From: Adineta ricciae
Lineage: Eukaryota > Rotifera > Eurotatoria > Adinetida > Adinetidae
Assembly: GCA_905250025.1 (NCBI GenBank)
Contig: CAJNOJ010000428.1
Coordinates: 1-64,000 of the forward strand
Length of the DNA: 64,000 nucleotides
Direction: 5' to 3'
Shown here: positions 11,487 through 24,077 of the stretch, one piece after another
Position numbering within the stretch: the first letter of the stretch is position 1
Layout of the letters: every line of letters starts with the position of its first letter
Notes under the pieces: generated by a model
Databases searched by the model: none
Seen by the model: only the letters and a program-made list of their open reading frames with translations
Told to the model about the DNA's origin: nothing
Position numbers and translations under genes: made by a program

Positions 11487-13313
11487 TAGATAGGGGGGTA
11501 CTACCATATTTCCAAATAGACTTAATAATGAATTTGATACCAAATGAAAGCCCGTGAAAATGGGATTTATTGGCACTAAACAATAAGAATTATCGAAAGT
11601 TTCGTATGCTGAAACTATTGAAACTGCGTAAATTCTACGGATGATATATATGAGAAAAATTATTAATGAGACAAAATTCTAATTGAATCTGATACAAAGT
11701 TCTGTATTCTTTATTGTTGAATGAAAATAATCAGTAATCAGTGTGACGACCATTAGGTTCCTTCACTGCACGTACTCGAGACGCGTACGAACACAGAAGA
11801 GTTTCAAATGAATCTGTGTCGGTTTCCATGTTTTTCAATACATCTGAGATGTGCATTTTTAGTGTTCCTTCAAGGTAACGAGAATGCCGAGGTTCTAACA
11901 ACATTTTTTTCTCAATTTCATCCTTGATTATTGTTCCAATATGTTCTACTACATTGAGATCAGGTGAATTTCCAGGTCAAATATCATTACTCCAAAATTT
12001 AATATTATTATTTTGAAGCAAATGTTGCATCGGATATGCTCGCATACGTGGTGCTTTGTCATGAACAAATATAACTTCATCGGGATCGATCACATTTTCT
12101 TCATTTTTTAAGAATGAAAAAACGTGTTCAGTCAAAATTATATCAAGAAAATATTGACCAGTCCACGATTCACCTTTATCTTTGATCACCCAATGTGACT
12201 TCTTAGCAGTAAACATCACAAAAATTCCAATGCATGCTTGATTTCTAACCATTTCACGATAATGTTCATCTTCTTCGATGTCGTCCACACTTTTTGCCCA
12301 AATTCGGTCGTTCTGATGATTTGGCCGAGGAATAGCCCAGACAAAAAGCTCATCAGATGGTGCGAGATGAAGAAAATCCTCTTCAGTCCAATCTTTTAAC
12401 CAATCACAAAACCATAATCGATCTGATATGTGAGTTTCAGATTTAAGTGGTTTTGCAATAACATGAAATTGTTTCAATCTTTCTCTGTGGCGATAATTAT
12501 TAGTTGTTCTTCGAGTGACATTCCTTTTGTTTTTCTGCAATTTCCTTCGCCACAACAGAACAACGTTTTCTTTGTTGGTCACTCGCCTTCAGGATGATGT
12601 CTTGACTTGCTTCTGATAATTTGAGCTTTCGACCACCATTTAAATAATCAGCAAAACATTGATCATAAGTTTTTTGCTACCAGTCGGTGACAAATTGAAC
12701 CGAAAGATGAACTTTTTCTGCAACCTAATGTCGACTAATGAACGTTGCACCAATATCTCGAGCTTCACGAAAAGCAATGCATTTTGATTCTATCGATAAT
12801 TCTTTGCTCTTCATTATCGTAAGTACCAGCCATTTTAGAAGGATTCGATTAAACTAATATACCGAACGGATAGATTTTTTTATGAAGGATACAACTTAGA
12901 GAATGACCTTATATATACGTAACTTAATAAACATCTCGAACTTTCTTGTTCTCTAACTTTTCAGCAAAGAAAATTAAAATATCATTTTCTTCACCGTCAT
13001 CAAAAGTGATAGACAACAGAACGCAACAGGGAAGCTATACCTTCTGAGTCATGGTAAGGTCTTATAATAACTAGAATAGCGCTCCTTTGAATACTCTAGA
13101 AAAACATCTTTTTTTTCTTCGTCTTACAGCCTCCAGCGATAAATCAAAATGGTTGTATTATGCAGAATTTCCAAAGTTTCAATATTTTCAGCATACGAAA
13201 CTTTCGATAATTCTTATTGTTTAGTGCCAATAAATCCCATTTTCACGGGCTTTCATTTGGTATCAAATTCATTATTAAGTCTATTTGGAAATATGGTAGT
13301 ACCCCCCTATCTA
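11487..13313 (-). mobile_element. Full-length mariner-like element with ~160-bp inverted ends
   Basis: Both termini carry the same long inverted repeat. The left one starts at about 11489 with GATAGGGGGGTACTACCATA; the right one (13150-13311) is its reverse complement, next to TA on each side. The arms include GAAAGCCCGTGAAAATGGGA and continue to about 11650. Between them lies a minus-strand transposase-derived sequence (11731-12833). The lone N at 13318 lies five bases beyond the right end, where a second truncated copy starts. Confidence 0.85.
11731..12833 (-). pseudogene. Mariner transposase, inactivated
   Basis: DDE/D transposase remnant of the Tc1/mariner superfamily, which cuts and pastes the surrounding element. 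It starts MAGTYDNEEQRI (ATG at 12833) and ends NGRHTDY before the stop at 11731. The longest intact piece (12582-11977) has DWTEEDFLHLAPSDELFVWA, QNDRIWAKS, the VHDKAPRMRAYP block and, after an in-frame TGA where the second copy has TGG, PGNSPDLN. Several further stops interrupt the N-terminal third, and the total of 1103 nt is not a multiple of three, so at least one frameshift exists. Clearly non-functional. Confidence 0.85.
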
Positions 13314-13318
13314 AACAN

Positions 13319-13908
13319 AAAAATGGGGTTTATTGGTACTAAACAATAAGGATTATCGAAACTTTCGTATGCTGAAACTATTGAAACTTTGGAAATTCTA
13401 CGAATAATGAATATGAGAAAAATATTTAATGAGACAAAACTCGAATTATATCTGATACAAAGTTCTGTATTTATTATTGTTGAATAAAAACAATCAGTAA
13501 TCAGTGTGACGACCGTTAGCTTCCTTTACTGCACGTAGTCGAGACGTGTACGAACACAGAAGAGTTTCAAATAAATCTGTGTCGGTTTCCATGTTTTTCA
13601 ATACATCTGAGATGTGCATTTTGAGTGTTTCTTCAAGATAACGAGAATGCCGAGGTTCCGACAACATTTTTTTTCTCAACTTCATTCTTGATTATTGTTC
13701 CAATATGTTTGGCTACATTGAGATCAGGTGAATTTCCAGGCCAAATATCATTACCCCAAAATTTAATATTATTATTTTGAAGCAAATGTTGCGTCGGATA
13801 TGCTCGCATACACGGTACTTTGTCATGGACAAATCTAACTTCATCGGGATCGATCACATTTTCTTCATTTTTTAAGAATCGAAAAACGTGTTCAGTCAAA
13901 ATTATATA
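13319..13908 (-). mobile_element. Truncated second mariner copy
   Basis: Directly after the N at 13318 the inner half of the same inverted repeat starts again (GGGTTTATTGGTACTAAACA), followed by the C-terminal third of the transposase (stop at 13494). Here the tryptophan codon of WPGNSPDLN is intact, but a frameshift lies near 13680. Similarity to the first copy stops at about 13908 inside ILTEHVFRFLKNEENV, after which unrelated sequence follows. The outer repeat is missing at the N, and the N-terminal two thirds are absent. Confidence 0.8.
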
Positions 13909-14745
13909 TGATTCGATACACTTATCAGCTAAATATAAACTCAAGAAGGATACGTCACTTCGAGTGAATTCCTTGTTAGATGGATGTAAGGGTTTCAAAA
14001 CTGCGTATGAATACAAGAGCAGGGAAGTATCAGTAAATAAAACAAAGTTTAAATTTAAAAAAACTGAGGGTGTACACTGTACACTCTGCTTAATCAGGCA
14101 GGTATGTACTAATTTCCGACTCCAATTCTAGAATCGGGATTGAGCGGGGACGGTTGCATGCCCACTTCATATAGAAAATCTTATGACCAGTTTATTATCG
14201 TTATGGCTGTATCGGAAGGTCCAAGCTCATCTATAAGCTGATCAGGTCTACGACATCCACCCTCACCCTCACCCTCAAGATGGTTGTCGAGACATGTGGT
14301 TACACGTGTTGGCCACAAAATCCAATTCTCCATCAACTTACTGGTAGGAGGTGTCTATAGACATATTGAGAATAGCGATATTCTATACTTGAAACAAACG
14401 AACTGTTTCATCACGACCATTGCTTTTCTATTCTAACCAGAAAGCAAATAGAACGGAAAACCATGACTATTATTTATGTAATCAGGAGATAAAGAAACGA
14501 AAAAGAATGAATAAATAATGGTTCGATATCGACATAAGAATATGACGCACTTCGAGTGTGAAAGAGAAGGTGTAGCGGACGCTATAACGTCCAAAAGCAC
14601 TCTCAAGGTTATCAGATAATACTGTGAGTCATTTGTTATTGTCAACAAACCCTCAACTTCAGTATATTATTGACTAGCAGATTCTTTTCTATTTAAACAG
14701 AACAGTAAAACCACGTTTTCCCGCAATCTACAAATTGTTATCACG
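13909..14745. other. Gene-free stretch with CCCTCA triplet
   Basis: No gene recognised. A short C-rich run, CACCCTCACCCTCACCCTCA, sits at about 14264-14283; similar short runs recur at 49720-49736 and, in reverse, at 63857-63875. Confidence 0.4.
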
Positions 14746-15144
14746 ATGTGTCGAATGAAATTTGAATTCTTACCAAATGAAATCTTATTCCAATGTCTTC
14801 AGCATATTAGCATCCTGGATATTTTTCATTCATTTGATCAGTTAAATCATCGTTTCAATACTCTCATACGAAAGATTCCATTCAGTTTAAATCTTGAAAA
14901 CATTCAAAATAAGTCTCGATGTGACCAGTTTTGTATGAAAATGTCCACTGATTCAACAATCAAAAATCAACTTTATTCTTTACATTTATCCAATGAAAAT
15001 ACCTGTTATCCGATTCATTTGTTTCTCTCAAAATTTTCATTTCTGGACTTCCCTCATCTTCGTTTGCTAACGTTACACGGACTAACAGATGATAATTTGA
15101 GAGCGATTCGCTCATGTCAAATAATTATAAGGGAACCAAACTGA
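14746..15144 (+). CDS. F-box domain protein, probably truncated
   Basis: The frame starts MCRMKFEFLPNEILFQCLQH and continues into ISILDIFHSFDQLNHRF, a typical N-terminal F-box. F-boxes bind Skp1 and bring substrates to SCF ubiquitin ligases. The region to residue about 120 (FLDFPHLRLLTLHGLTDDNL) resembles the start of a leucine-rich substrate-binding part. The frame stops at 132 residues, much shorter than usual F-box/LRR proteins, and I see no continuation downstream. The second ATG (14755) is an equally good start. A TATA-like TATTTAAACAG lies about 55 bases upstream. Either a fragment or a gene with an unrecognised second exon. Confidence 0.6.
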   Translation: MCRMKFEFLPNEILFQCLQHISILDIFHSFDQLNHRFNTLIRKIPFSLNLENIQNKSRCDQFCMKMSTDSTIKNQLYSLHLSNENTCYPIHLFLSKFSFLDFPHLRLLTLHGLTDDNLRAIRSCQIIIREPN

Positions 15145-15545
15145 ATGATCAATCAAAATAACACTTATATTCGTGTTTTTAGAGGTGTTGATAAAATAAT
15201 TTATTACGCTGCTTTAGCATCTATATTAAGATCAAAAAGCCGATGGAAGTAACTATCTGTATCAAATAATTAGAGTGAAATAAATACCAATAAAAAACGA
15301 ACACAATTTCGATTCACTGAGAACACACTATATAACACAAGGAGGAATGTTCTTGCGATACAGCTTTAAAGCAGTAAGTGCCTATCGTATATTTTCTAAA
15401 TATCCAGTCAGAGATTTATAACCATGATTCCCTTAACTGCATGAAAGATCATCATAAAAAATATATTGAGTGTCCGTCTATATCAAGGTCAAATGACCGC
15501 AAATTATGTTGTGTCATCAAATCAGTGTAATACACAGACAACTAG
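15145..15545. other. Spacer without recognised feature
   Basis: AT-rich sequence between the F-box frame and the first copy of the dispersed repeat. No conserved frame, no RNA gene seen. Confidence 0.35.
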
Positions 15546-16538
15546 TTACAAGTAGCGCTCGCCGTGCTGACTCACTTAACCCTCGACTGTGAAGGACAGA
15601 TATTTTTTCGTGTCCTAATTGTGAGACAAATTGTTCTAACAATTTTATACACGAAAAAAACAATTCAAATGTTTTGCGCAGATATATTTAGTAACTTTCG
15701 AAAACAAAAGTCTCAATTTTTCCTACTCTTTTTGGAGACACATATAAAAACCTCAATTTTATGCTACCAATGTAATTAAGGAGAAAGAAACGATGGCGCA
15801 ATACAATAAGCACCAGAGCCACTTCAATCGAACAACAACACAACCATACACAAGAGTCAAAAATATAGAACGTCAAACATCAATTTTACTCTGCTCTAAG
15901 TCAATGTCACTTTCCAGGCATCCTCACTCTCATCTACATACTTCAGCCGACCCGCTTCACTACCAAGAGACCACTCGCCATTCCATCCAGAAACAGGCAA
16001 CTCCGCGAACACGCGACTCGAATAAACACTCAACTACAAAAGAATATTTTTAACATTAATCCAAATTTACTACGAATACTAATCATAATCATCACTTACT
16101 CGCAGAAGTTTTATTTCTTTGTCTTTGTCAAATTCCCATATATTTAATAGGTTTAACTCAATGGATTAGGATTACATTTGTCACATGTGATTTTGGCTAA
16201 TGTATCTTTTGATATCTCTATTTTTCCCTTTCGGTGCATTTAGATACGGTAATACATACGATTGCTTGTAATCCTTTTATTACTCCAAAGATCAGTTGCA
16301 GCTGAATACAAGTTGGAACATCCCAACCCCACATCAGCTTCATATTCCATTATAAACAAATCTACAAAACTGAACACCAAACCTACATAAAATCCTCAAC
16401 TCAGGGAACAGAGCCGCCGATCACCGATTCCAATCACCCACCCCAGAAGAGCCAATCGACGACTCCCCACACACGCTCTTCCATCCACCAACGTGTTCAC
16501 CCAAGATCCGCAGCCACGCCCATACAGCCACCCATGGC
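15546..16538 (+). mobile_element. Dispersed repeat R1, copy 1 (cut at N)
   Basis: Starts ACAAGTAGCGCTCGCCGTGC, followed by CACTTAACCCTCGACTGTG, and runs to the lone N at 16539. Copies at 17151, 19051 and 26841 share sequence with it, and a minus-strand copy lies at 33338-33831. From about 16300 the sequence is the same as 19051-19287. No protein is encoded. The family ends elsewhere with ACAGTCGAGGG, the inverse of the CCCTCGACTGT near its start, so it has short inverted ends and is probably a non-autonomous transposon. Confidence 0.65.
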
Positions 16539-16539
16539 N

Positions 16540-17150
16540 TACGAGTGTCTTGATCTGAAATTCGGATTCATTTAGAAAGAAACGTGGGTGTGTGTGAAAT
16601 TCCCAACTTGAGTTCAATTATTGAACTAACACTTCGAGCATTCAGCTATTTTTGCTGGACGGATCTCCCGTAGCGTCTTCAAATTACATTGTGCCTACGG
16701 CCCGAACCTTCCTTCAGTGTCGTCCATCCTATGGTCCTGTCCTGCGCATACTCACCGTCACTGTATACACCCACTGTGGTATCCACATTATGTGATAGTC
16801 GATATTTCCATTGGTTCAATAAACAAGTGACTTTCGTCGAAGTTCATCGTGAAATTCAGAAATGGTACGGCTTAAGTGATACAGGGTCCAAGCGGATTGT
16901 ATGTTGGCTTGTGATTGATGAACACGAGCGTTGGGGAAGTTATTGGTCGAAAGCGGTACAACGATCAAAAGCAGTCGTTGAATGCTGAACAAGACCGAAC
17001 TTTTCATGATTATATCGATCGGAATGGATTGAGCGGCAATAGTGGTGGTGGTGGCGGTGTCATTTACTCATGCATGTGCAGCTAAGGTTAGCCTGATCAC
17101 GCTTGTCTGTTCGAAAAAAAAACGATTTTCTTGAATTCCTTGGTATAGAC
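16540..17150. other. Unique sequence between repeat copies
   Basis: Open frames of 63-99 codons exist on both strands (for example 16689-16988) but none has a recognisable domain and they overlap each other. A short (GGT)n-like run is at 17041-17060. I call no gene. Confidence 0.35.
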
Positions 17151-18431
17151 AAGTAGCGTTCGCCGTACCGACTCACTTAACCCTCGACTGTGGAGGACAG
17201 ATATTTTCTCGTGTCCCAATTGTGAGACAAATGCATCTAACAATTTCATAAGCGAAGAAACAATTCAAATGTTTTTGCGCAGATATATTTAGTCACTTTC
17301 GAAAACAAAATACTGAGTTTTTCCTACTCTTTTTGGAGGGCATATAAAAACCCCAATTTTATACTATCAATGCAATATACAATAAGAAGAAAGAAACGAT
17401 GAAGCAATACAATAAGCGCTAGGGCCACTTCAATCGAACAACATGACAACCATACATAATATATCAAATACGCCACGAAACATACACAAAAGTCAAAAAT
17501 ATAGAATGTCAATCATCAATCTCAGTCTACTCTAAGTCAATATCTCTTTCCAGGCATCCTCACCCACATCTACATACTTCAGCCTATCCACTTCACTACC
17601 ACGAGACCACTCGCCATTCCATCCAGAAATCGGCAACTCCGCGAACAAGCAACTCTAATTCCGATTTATCAATCCATCTGGAACAAACGCTCAACTACAA
17701 AAGAAAATTTTTAACATTCACCCAAATTTACTACGAACACCAACAATAATCATCAATTACTTGGAAAAGTTTCATTTCTTTGTCTTTCCATAGTTTCCAT
17801 TAGATTTAATAGGTTTAATTCAAAGGATTAGGATCACATTCGACACATGTGAATTCAGCTAATGCATCTTTGGATATCTCTATTTTTCGCCCTCACTGCA
17901 TTTAGCTACGATACTACGTACGATTATTTGTCTTTCTTTTATTACTCCTAACACCAGTTACAGTTGAATCAAAGTTGGAACACCCTAGCCATTCCAACTG
18001 CGTTCTAACACCACGCCTAGCTATCCTAATCCGACATCAACTTCCTATTACATCATACACAAATCAACACGACATAAACATTAAACCTCACTGAAATCCT
18101 CAACTCAGGGAACAGAGCCGCCGATCACCGACTCGAATCACTCATGTCCACACACTCACCACTCAAGAATCATGGAAGACCTCCCACCCACGCGCATACG
18201 CCTACCCATCGTTTCACCCAAGGTCCCCACCCACGCTCATACATCCATCCATGGTTTCACTCCCCCTCCCTCCTTCGGCCTCCATCCGCACTCGTTCGAG
18301 CCTCAGCATCCTAGAAGTTTTCAATGTGTTGGATGATTTTAGAAAAATTTTTTTTGACCTTTGACCCTGACGCAAACAAACAAACAAACAATTTTTTTTA
18401 TATGACCCTCCCTACAGTCGAGGGAATAAAA
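17151..18431 (+). mobile_element. Dispersed repeat R1, most complete copy
   Basis: Runs from ACAAGTAGCGTTCGCCGTAC to CCCTACAGTCGAGGGAAT, about 1.28 kb. The inner CCCTCGACTGT near the start and ACAGTCGAGGG at the end are inverse to each other. The 3' part contains CAAACAAACAAACAAACAA after a run that reads GACCTTTGACCCTGACG. No coding capacity is seen. This is the reference copy for the family in this window. Confidence 0.7.
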
Positions 18432-18824
18432 CTTTAATGATTTGATATAGGGAAAATAATAACTATCATAATTGTTAAATATTCTATACTCTTAAATCTG
18501 TTCATATTATTGACTAATTCATTCTGATACGTTTTCTTATTCGAATCCAATAATTCAAGTTGAAATGTATTCGACGGATATGGAATTGTTCCTTCTACTG
18601 AAAGGAGGGTAACACGTTGAGCTGATATCACTGAAAAAACGAGTTGATGTGTGTTCGTTCGTTCATTTTGCCTTAAAATATTACCTAACACTAGTTGATA
18701 GCAGTAAGGGTTGACCGAAGGATAATCGAGGTCGGGGAACTCAAATCGGAGGTTAGCCTTGACTAGTTATTAATTTTTTGCTAATTATTTATTGATTGAC
18801 AAGAAATTATTAATATTTATTAGG

Positions 18825-18965
18825 GGTGGACCATTTAATTTAATTCTACTTAATTAACGGCCGTTAATTAACGGGTTGCACTTAACCGTTAATTTCCACT
18901 TAATTAACTGATAAATGGTTAAATAATCATAATGTATGATCCTTTCTGACAACTAATTATCTATA
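18825..18965. repeat. GTTAAT palindromic tract with hAT-like end
   Basis: Begins TTAGGGGTGGACCATTTAAT and continues as degenerate TTAATTAACGG/CCGTTAATTAACGG palindromes. The same terminal sequence in inverse orientation closes the tract at 43140-43300. The TAGGGGTGG end resembles hAT transposon termini. The right boundary cannot be seen because of the N gap at 19010. Confidence 0.5.
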
Positions 18966-19009
18966 CGATCCAGCAATAATTACATGTACCCTGGTAAGAT
19001 ACTCATCTC

Positions 19010-19050
19010 NNNNNNNNNNNNNNNNNNNNNNNNNNNNNNNNNNNNNNNNN
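19010..19050. other. Assembly gap (41 N)
   Basis: Run of 41 undetermined bases. The sequence after it starts in the middle of repeat R1. Confidence 0.99.
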
Positions 19051-19486
19051 GCTGAATACAAGTTGGAACATCCCAACCCCACATCAGCTTCATATTCCAT
19101 TATAAACAAATCTACAAAACTGAACACCAAACCTACATAAAATCCTCAACTCAGGGAACAGAGCCGCCGATCACCGATTCCAATCACCCACCCCAGAAGA
19201 GCCAATCGACGACTCCCCACACACGCTCTTCCATCCACCAACGTGTTCACCCAAGATCCGCAGCCACGCCCATACAGCCACCCATGGCTTCACTCTAGAT
19301 CCTTTCCCCCTCTTTACCCTTCATCCGCACTCGTTCTACCGTCAGCACACTAGAAGTTTTCAATGTGTTGAATGATTTTAGAAAAAAATGTGTTTTTGAT
19401 CTTTGACCGTGACACAAACAAACAAACAGACAGACAAACTTTTTTTTCTCATATGACCCTCCCTACAGTCGAGGGAATTATTACGG
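19051..19486 (+). mobile_element. Dispersed repeat R1, 3' part
   Basis: Starts directly after the gap inside R1 (GCTGAATACAAGTTGGAACA, as at 16295) and ends CCCTACAGTCGAGGGAATT. The first 237 bases are the same as 16300-16538, and the part beyond shows how copy 1 would have continued past its N. Confidence 0.7.
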
Positions 19487-19870
19487 TTCTTATCCATCTA
19501 CAGTTAATACAACAGTGACAGACACTGTTTGCTACAATTTGGGTGCAATATGTAATTGGTTTAATATATTCCAAGTAACGGAATATAAAGAACATTACGT
19601 CTTTTGTCTTCTAACACCGGAAGGATTTAACTATCGTTATTTTACTGCGTAATTTAATACAATTCATAAAAACATTATTTGACATAAGATATTTTGATTA
19701 TTTTACAACAAGAACAAACGGAATTTACTAATTTATTTATCTTTTGCTACTTTTGACTTACGTTAATATATCGATTGCTGAATAAGCAGGAGTTGAAATT
19801 AGTAAATTAGTTTATATTTTAATAAGATTAGTAATGTGAGTAGAATTGTCGTGTAGTGTGGGTGATTCTC

Positions 19871-22649
19871 TTATTGGAGTACCACTGCAACCTAAATAAA
19901 AAAAAACGAACATAAATGAGTACAAACATATTGAAAAAAGTAGGACAAACTTTTTCAGCAGGTATCAGTGGACATTTCCAATTGTAGAGATAATATTGAA
20001 TATTACCATCGCCACTACCAAATTTAAGTTTTTCCATAAATTCCTTATTATCCATTATATCGAGCGCATTGAGCACATCGAAATCACTCTTGAAAGAAAA
20101 AAACCATTATGAAAATAAAAAGAAAGTGTTCGTTTTACATTCCTTACATTGTGTGCTTGCACAAGACAATCATTGACAAGATCGATCAATGGTGTTCGAC
20201 TAGCAGCATAATAATACATGTAGCATGAATTCAATATCTTGTACTGCGGATGATTCATAATTGTCGATGGTAAATGATAGTATGATATGAAATCGGTTAT
20301 TTCACCTTGATCGTTCTATCGAGAGAAAAAATTCAATTAGTTCGTGAGAAGAAAAAACCAAAGATGAAATTTTCGTTACTTCAACAACAAATGCACTCAC
20401 GACGGTCGGCCGATTTTTACATAAGTATTCAAATTCTTCAAGGGAAAACACCGGTGCCAGATCAAATTTTGTCAGATACTAATCGAGAAATGAATGACAT
20501 AGAATTAAATAGGAAAACGTTAGAGAAAAGTGATATACTTGCGTGAGTAATTTCCAAGCTTGTGGTATATCAGCATCGCGCATCTCACGAAAGCCTGCCA
20601 CTTGTGTTGTCTATTCGAATAAGAAAAAGCGCTAAAAGATTGATTTTGAAGGCAAAGAAATTAAAATGGTCTATTGTGGAAAAGAATATATCGAGCACAC
20701 GGAAATCATTACAATTACTTTTAAAAAGTGGGTCCAATGCGAAATCTCTTAAGAATTTATGTGAAATCTAATAAAATCGTTCATATATATATATATATCC
20801 GTAGATACTATATACTTTCCTATTTTAAATTACAGCCTAAATCTATCTTTTTGCCATCAAGATAGACTTGGAATCGGCAAAAAACAGTGAAAACTGACTC
20901 ATGAGAGCCAATAACTTGACTGCCGAGACGAATGAAACATACAAAATAATAAGTATTTTCACTGCTGATTACTGATGCGACCTTTGCAATAAAATCTTCT
21001 TTTTTTCTTCTATTTGCTCATGAAAGTACGATTCCTGCGATAGATAAGAGCTTATCAAGCTCCGCTGGTTTGAAAATGGCTGAGTAGACGACAAAAGAAT
21101 GTTGTCTAGTTCTTAATATAAAGATGTCCTTGCGTTATTGAGTTATTCACTCCACTTCTATTTCAAAATGAGCAATGGTATCTCTATATCTTAGTTTTCG
21201 AATGCAGATATGCGATAAACCAGAATTGAACTTCGATGAATCGTCCAGAAGTGTGAAATGAAAATATACGGGTGTTTTATTTGACGCAATCGCGAACTTC
21301 TTATTTACAGGGCTAAATCTTCGATGGCAATACTAATAATTTAATAGCTAACATTGAAAAAAGAAAACTCTTATCAACTCATTGTTTTGTGATTTGTTAA
21401 CCTGCATATGAACGGTACAAACCTCAGGTAATCGATGGACTTTTTGCATCCGTTGTACTGTCATATTTCGTCCTAAATAGGAAAATTCGACTGCCAATGC
21501 TTTTTTGACATTGAGCACTCGATGCCAATATCTAAATTTAAACGTATAGAAAGAATTCGAACAGATAATATCTTTTTGGAAAACAATTCATACCTACATT
21601 TGCTGGCAATACCCGGAAGGAAAGGAGCGGCTGTATAAACGGCTTGAAAATATCCTTCGAAATGTCCACGACGCGTTATCTCTTTAATAAGTACAGGTGA
21701 CAATCGTTTAAGTCGTAATTTTTTGTGAACACACAAAAAGTTTATATCTACCATTGGTAGTTCCCTGTTGATTTTTAAACAAAATTATTAAAAAGAATCA
21801 TGCGACGAATTAATCATAGTTACTTATCATAGACTCTAATTCGAACTGGAACAGCACTGATAAAACCAACCAATTTCCCACTTTTCGTTACACGAACTCC
21901 TACATGAAATTTTTTAAGCCAACCTGGTACGCATAAAGCCCTGAAAAGATCAAAATACAATAAAAAAAAGACTTCTTTATGAATTACACTGAAATTACCA
22001 TCGTAAAAATGGCATGGAATATTTCAACCGAAAATCATTGCCATCATCTTCAATATAATTATCGTCCAAGAATGTACATAATTCCTCTAACTACAAAACA
22101 AAATGTTAAGTATATCACATATGAAATCATAATAAAAATATTTCAACGTACCTGTTCATCAACATGAACATCAACATCATCCCAAGAAAAGCCATCAGGT
22201 AATTTATAGGATTCTTGCTGTAGTTCGTCTTTTGATTTATTTGATTCGATAGGTCCAACATTATCTGTGTCAATTTTTGCACCAATCGTTGATACCGGTT
22301 GTGTTTGCCAAAATTTCCATTCTTGTTTCAATGCTGATTTCTCGTCATATTTTGATGCATTTGCATTATTACTGGCAGCAGTTTGTTCGGCAACTGTCAT
22401 TTGTTTCATTAAATTTCGCATTGATTTATCTGTAAGTTTTTGCTAAAAGAAAAATTTTTTATAGATTCCTTTTAACGCAAAGAAAGCTTTTCTATTCACA
22501 TTGATTGCACCACTATTTGTATTATTGCCATCAAGGGTGTCGGTCGTGGCAGCAGCGGTTGGTTTGCTTTTTGTTTTTTTGCTAGAAGACTTTGATGCTG
22601 TTAATCCATCAGCCGTAGAACTGTCTCCTTCATCGTTTTGATCGGTCAT
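19871..22649 (-). CDS. NMT: Glycylpeptide N-tetradecanoyltransferase (N-myristoyltransferase)
   Basis: Transfers myristate from myristoyl-CoA to N-terminal glycine of target proteins in the cytosol. Eleven exons join in phase with GT-AG introns: 22649-22500, 22442-22152, 22090-21999, 21940-21824, 21764-21594, 21531-21423, 20610-20539, 20478-20380, 20315-20148, 20088-19951 and 19891-19871 (475 aa; human NMT1 496). After a low-complexity N-terminus (poly-Ser/Lys/Thr) come [56 protein letters not shown]-like [80 protein letters not shown] and the C-terminus AVVLQ, as in this family. The intron between exons 6 and 7 (20611-21422) is unusually long at 812 nt. No lesion seen. Start ATG at 22649 gives [10 protein letters not shown]. 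Confidence 0.95.
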
Positions 22650-24077
22650 GATTACAGATCTATAAGTGAATGAGCAAGGCAAATTGACTTGACATTGTTT
22701 TAGCGTCTCCTGTGTGTTTTTCAATAAGGTAGGATTGCTAGTCTAGCGTTTTACCCTCCTCTTCTATCATCCGAATCTGGGACTGGTAATGGAGGAGATA
22801 TGATTTATTTTGTTTCATATAATCCTGCTAATTGAATAAACATTCTGTCACTTGCAACGCATTATACATTCATAATTTTGACAGCTTTAGTTAGGATATG
22901 AGAATTTTGAATATAATGGATAGCGATTATGGTAAAAAAAAGGAAAAAATACAAAAACTCTCAAGCGTCGCCAAAGCGTGATCGACTGATAGAATGAACT
23001 TACAAAAAACAAGACCGATCGCTTCATTGAAAGAAAAAAAAGAAATAAAATGCAAGACCTTACTCTCTCGGTTTATTACCAATATAACCTATCCATAGTT
23101 GTGAAATTATTAACTTTTTTCAATAAAGTTTTCACCTATTAATGCAATACTGTCATATCGTTTTGGTTATTTTAGTATCTGAGTATAAATTATAAAATGG
23201 CCGTTCCTGTTCGTTATGTATCAATACGTTGTGAAAGAGTGAAGATTGTGCATACGAGAGAAGACGAGCGAAAGGCATACAGAGCGAAGAACAAAATCAT
23301 CAAAGTGTAACGAACAGTCGTAATCACGATGCACATTTGCTATCGAACGAATAAACTATGGACGATTCGTTATCATCGCACTTGATCATTTTAACAGGTG
23401 GCTCATAACGAAAGAGCCTCTCAGTATTTTGTGTGTAGCCCTTTTTCTCGATGTTTAGAGCTGTTTGTTTCACTGAACGATACGCCTGGAAATTCTCTGC
23501 AGAATATTAGAATAAACTTCTAAATGTAATATACTGCGAACATAAAATGTACCTAATTTTCAAAGCTAATAACTGTTTTATAAGTAATCAATATTTTTAT
23601 CTATGCGTTTTTTTTTACAAATAAATTACACTAAAAGATGCAGCGTGGGAAGTTCTACAAGATTCATCATTGATTATAGTTTACGCATAGGCTTTTTATT
23701 TTCAAAACAATTTGCAGCTATTTTTGAGTTTACAAGATATCACTCTGTATGCACATTCAAAATTCATTATTCTCATTTCATCTTTATTCTACCTGATGTC
23801 TTTTAGGACAAGAACTCTGCATAGATCGCCAGATGCGCTTCGAGAAGCGCTACAATTTGCACAACAAGTCATTCTATACAAACACATCAATTGCTTTCGA
23901 ATTACGCAAAGCTTATTGTGCCAATTTCACCGGAATGAATTTGATCATTGTGATTGGATGATTATATCGAAGCAGGATAAAGTGACGACAGAAAAGGATC
24001 TCGTTCTATGTCGATTTTCTGCATTCAAACCGCAAAAAATTTCTTCGAATTGATTTCATCGATATGATGCAATCTGA
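22650..24077. other. Intergenic region upstream of NMT
   Basis: No gene recognised. The part next to 22649 must contain the NMT promoter and 5' UTR, but I see no distinct TATA box. A frame at 23712-24053 (plus) has no domain I know and lies against decayed LDLa sequence. Confidence 0.35.

Noticed and set aside
16689-16988. 99-codon frame between R1 copies
   Set aside because: No domain, overlaps a minus-strand frame, flanked by repeat copies and an N.
23712-24053. 113-codon frame upstream of the LDLa pieces
   Set aside because: No domain recognised; no conserved paralogue in the window; lies in decayed sequence.
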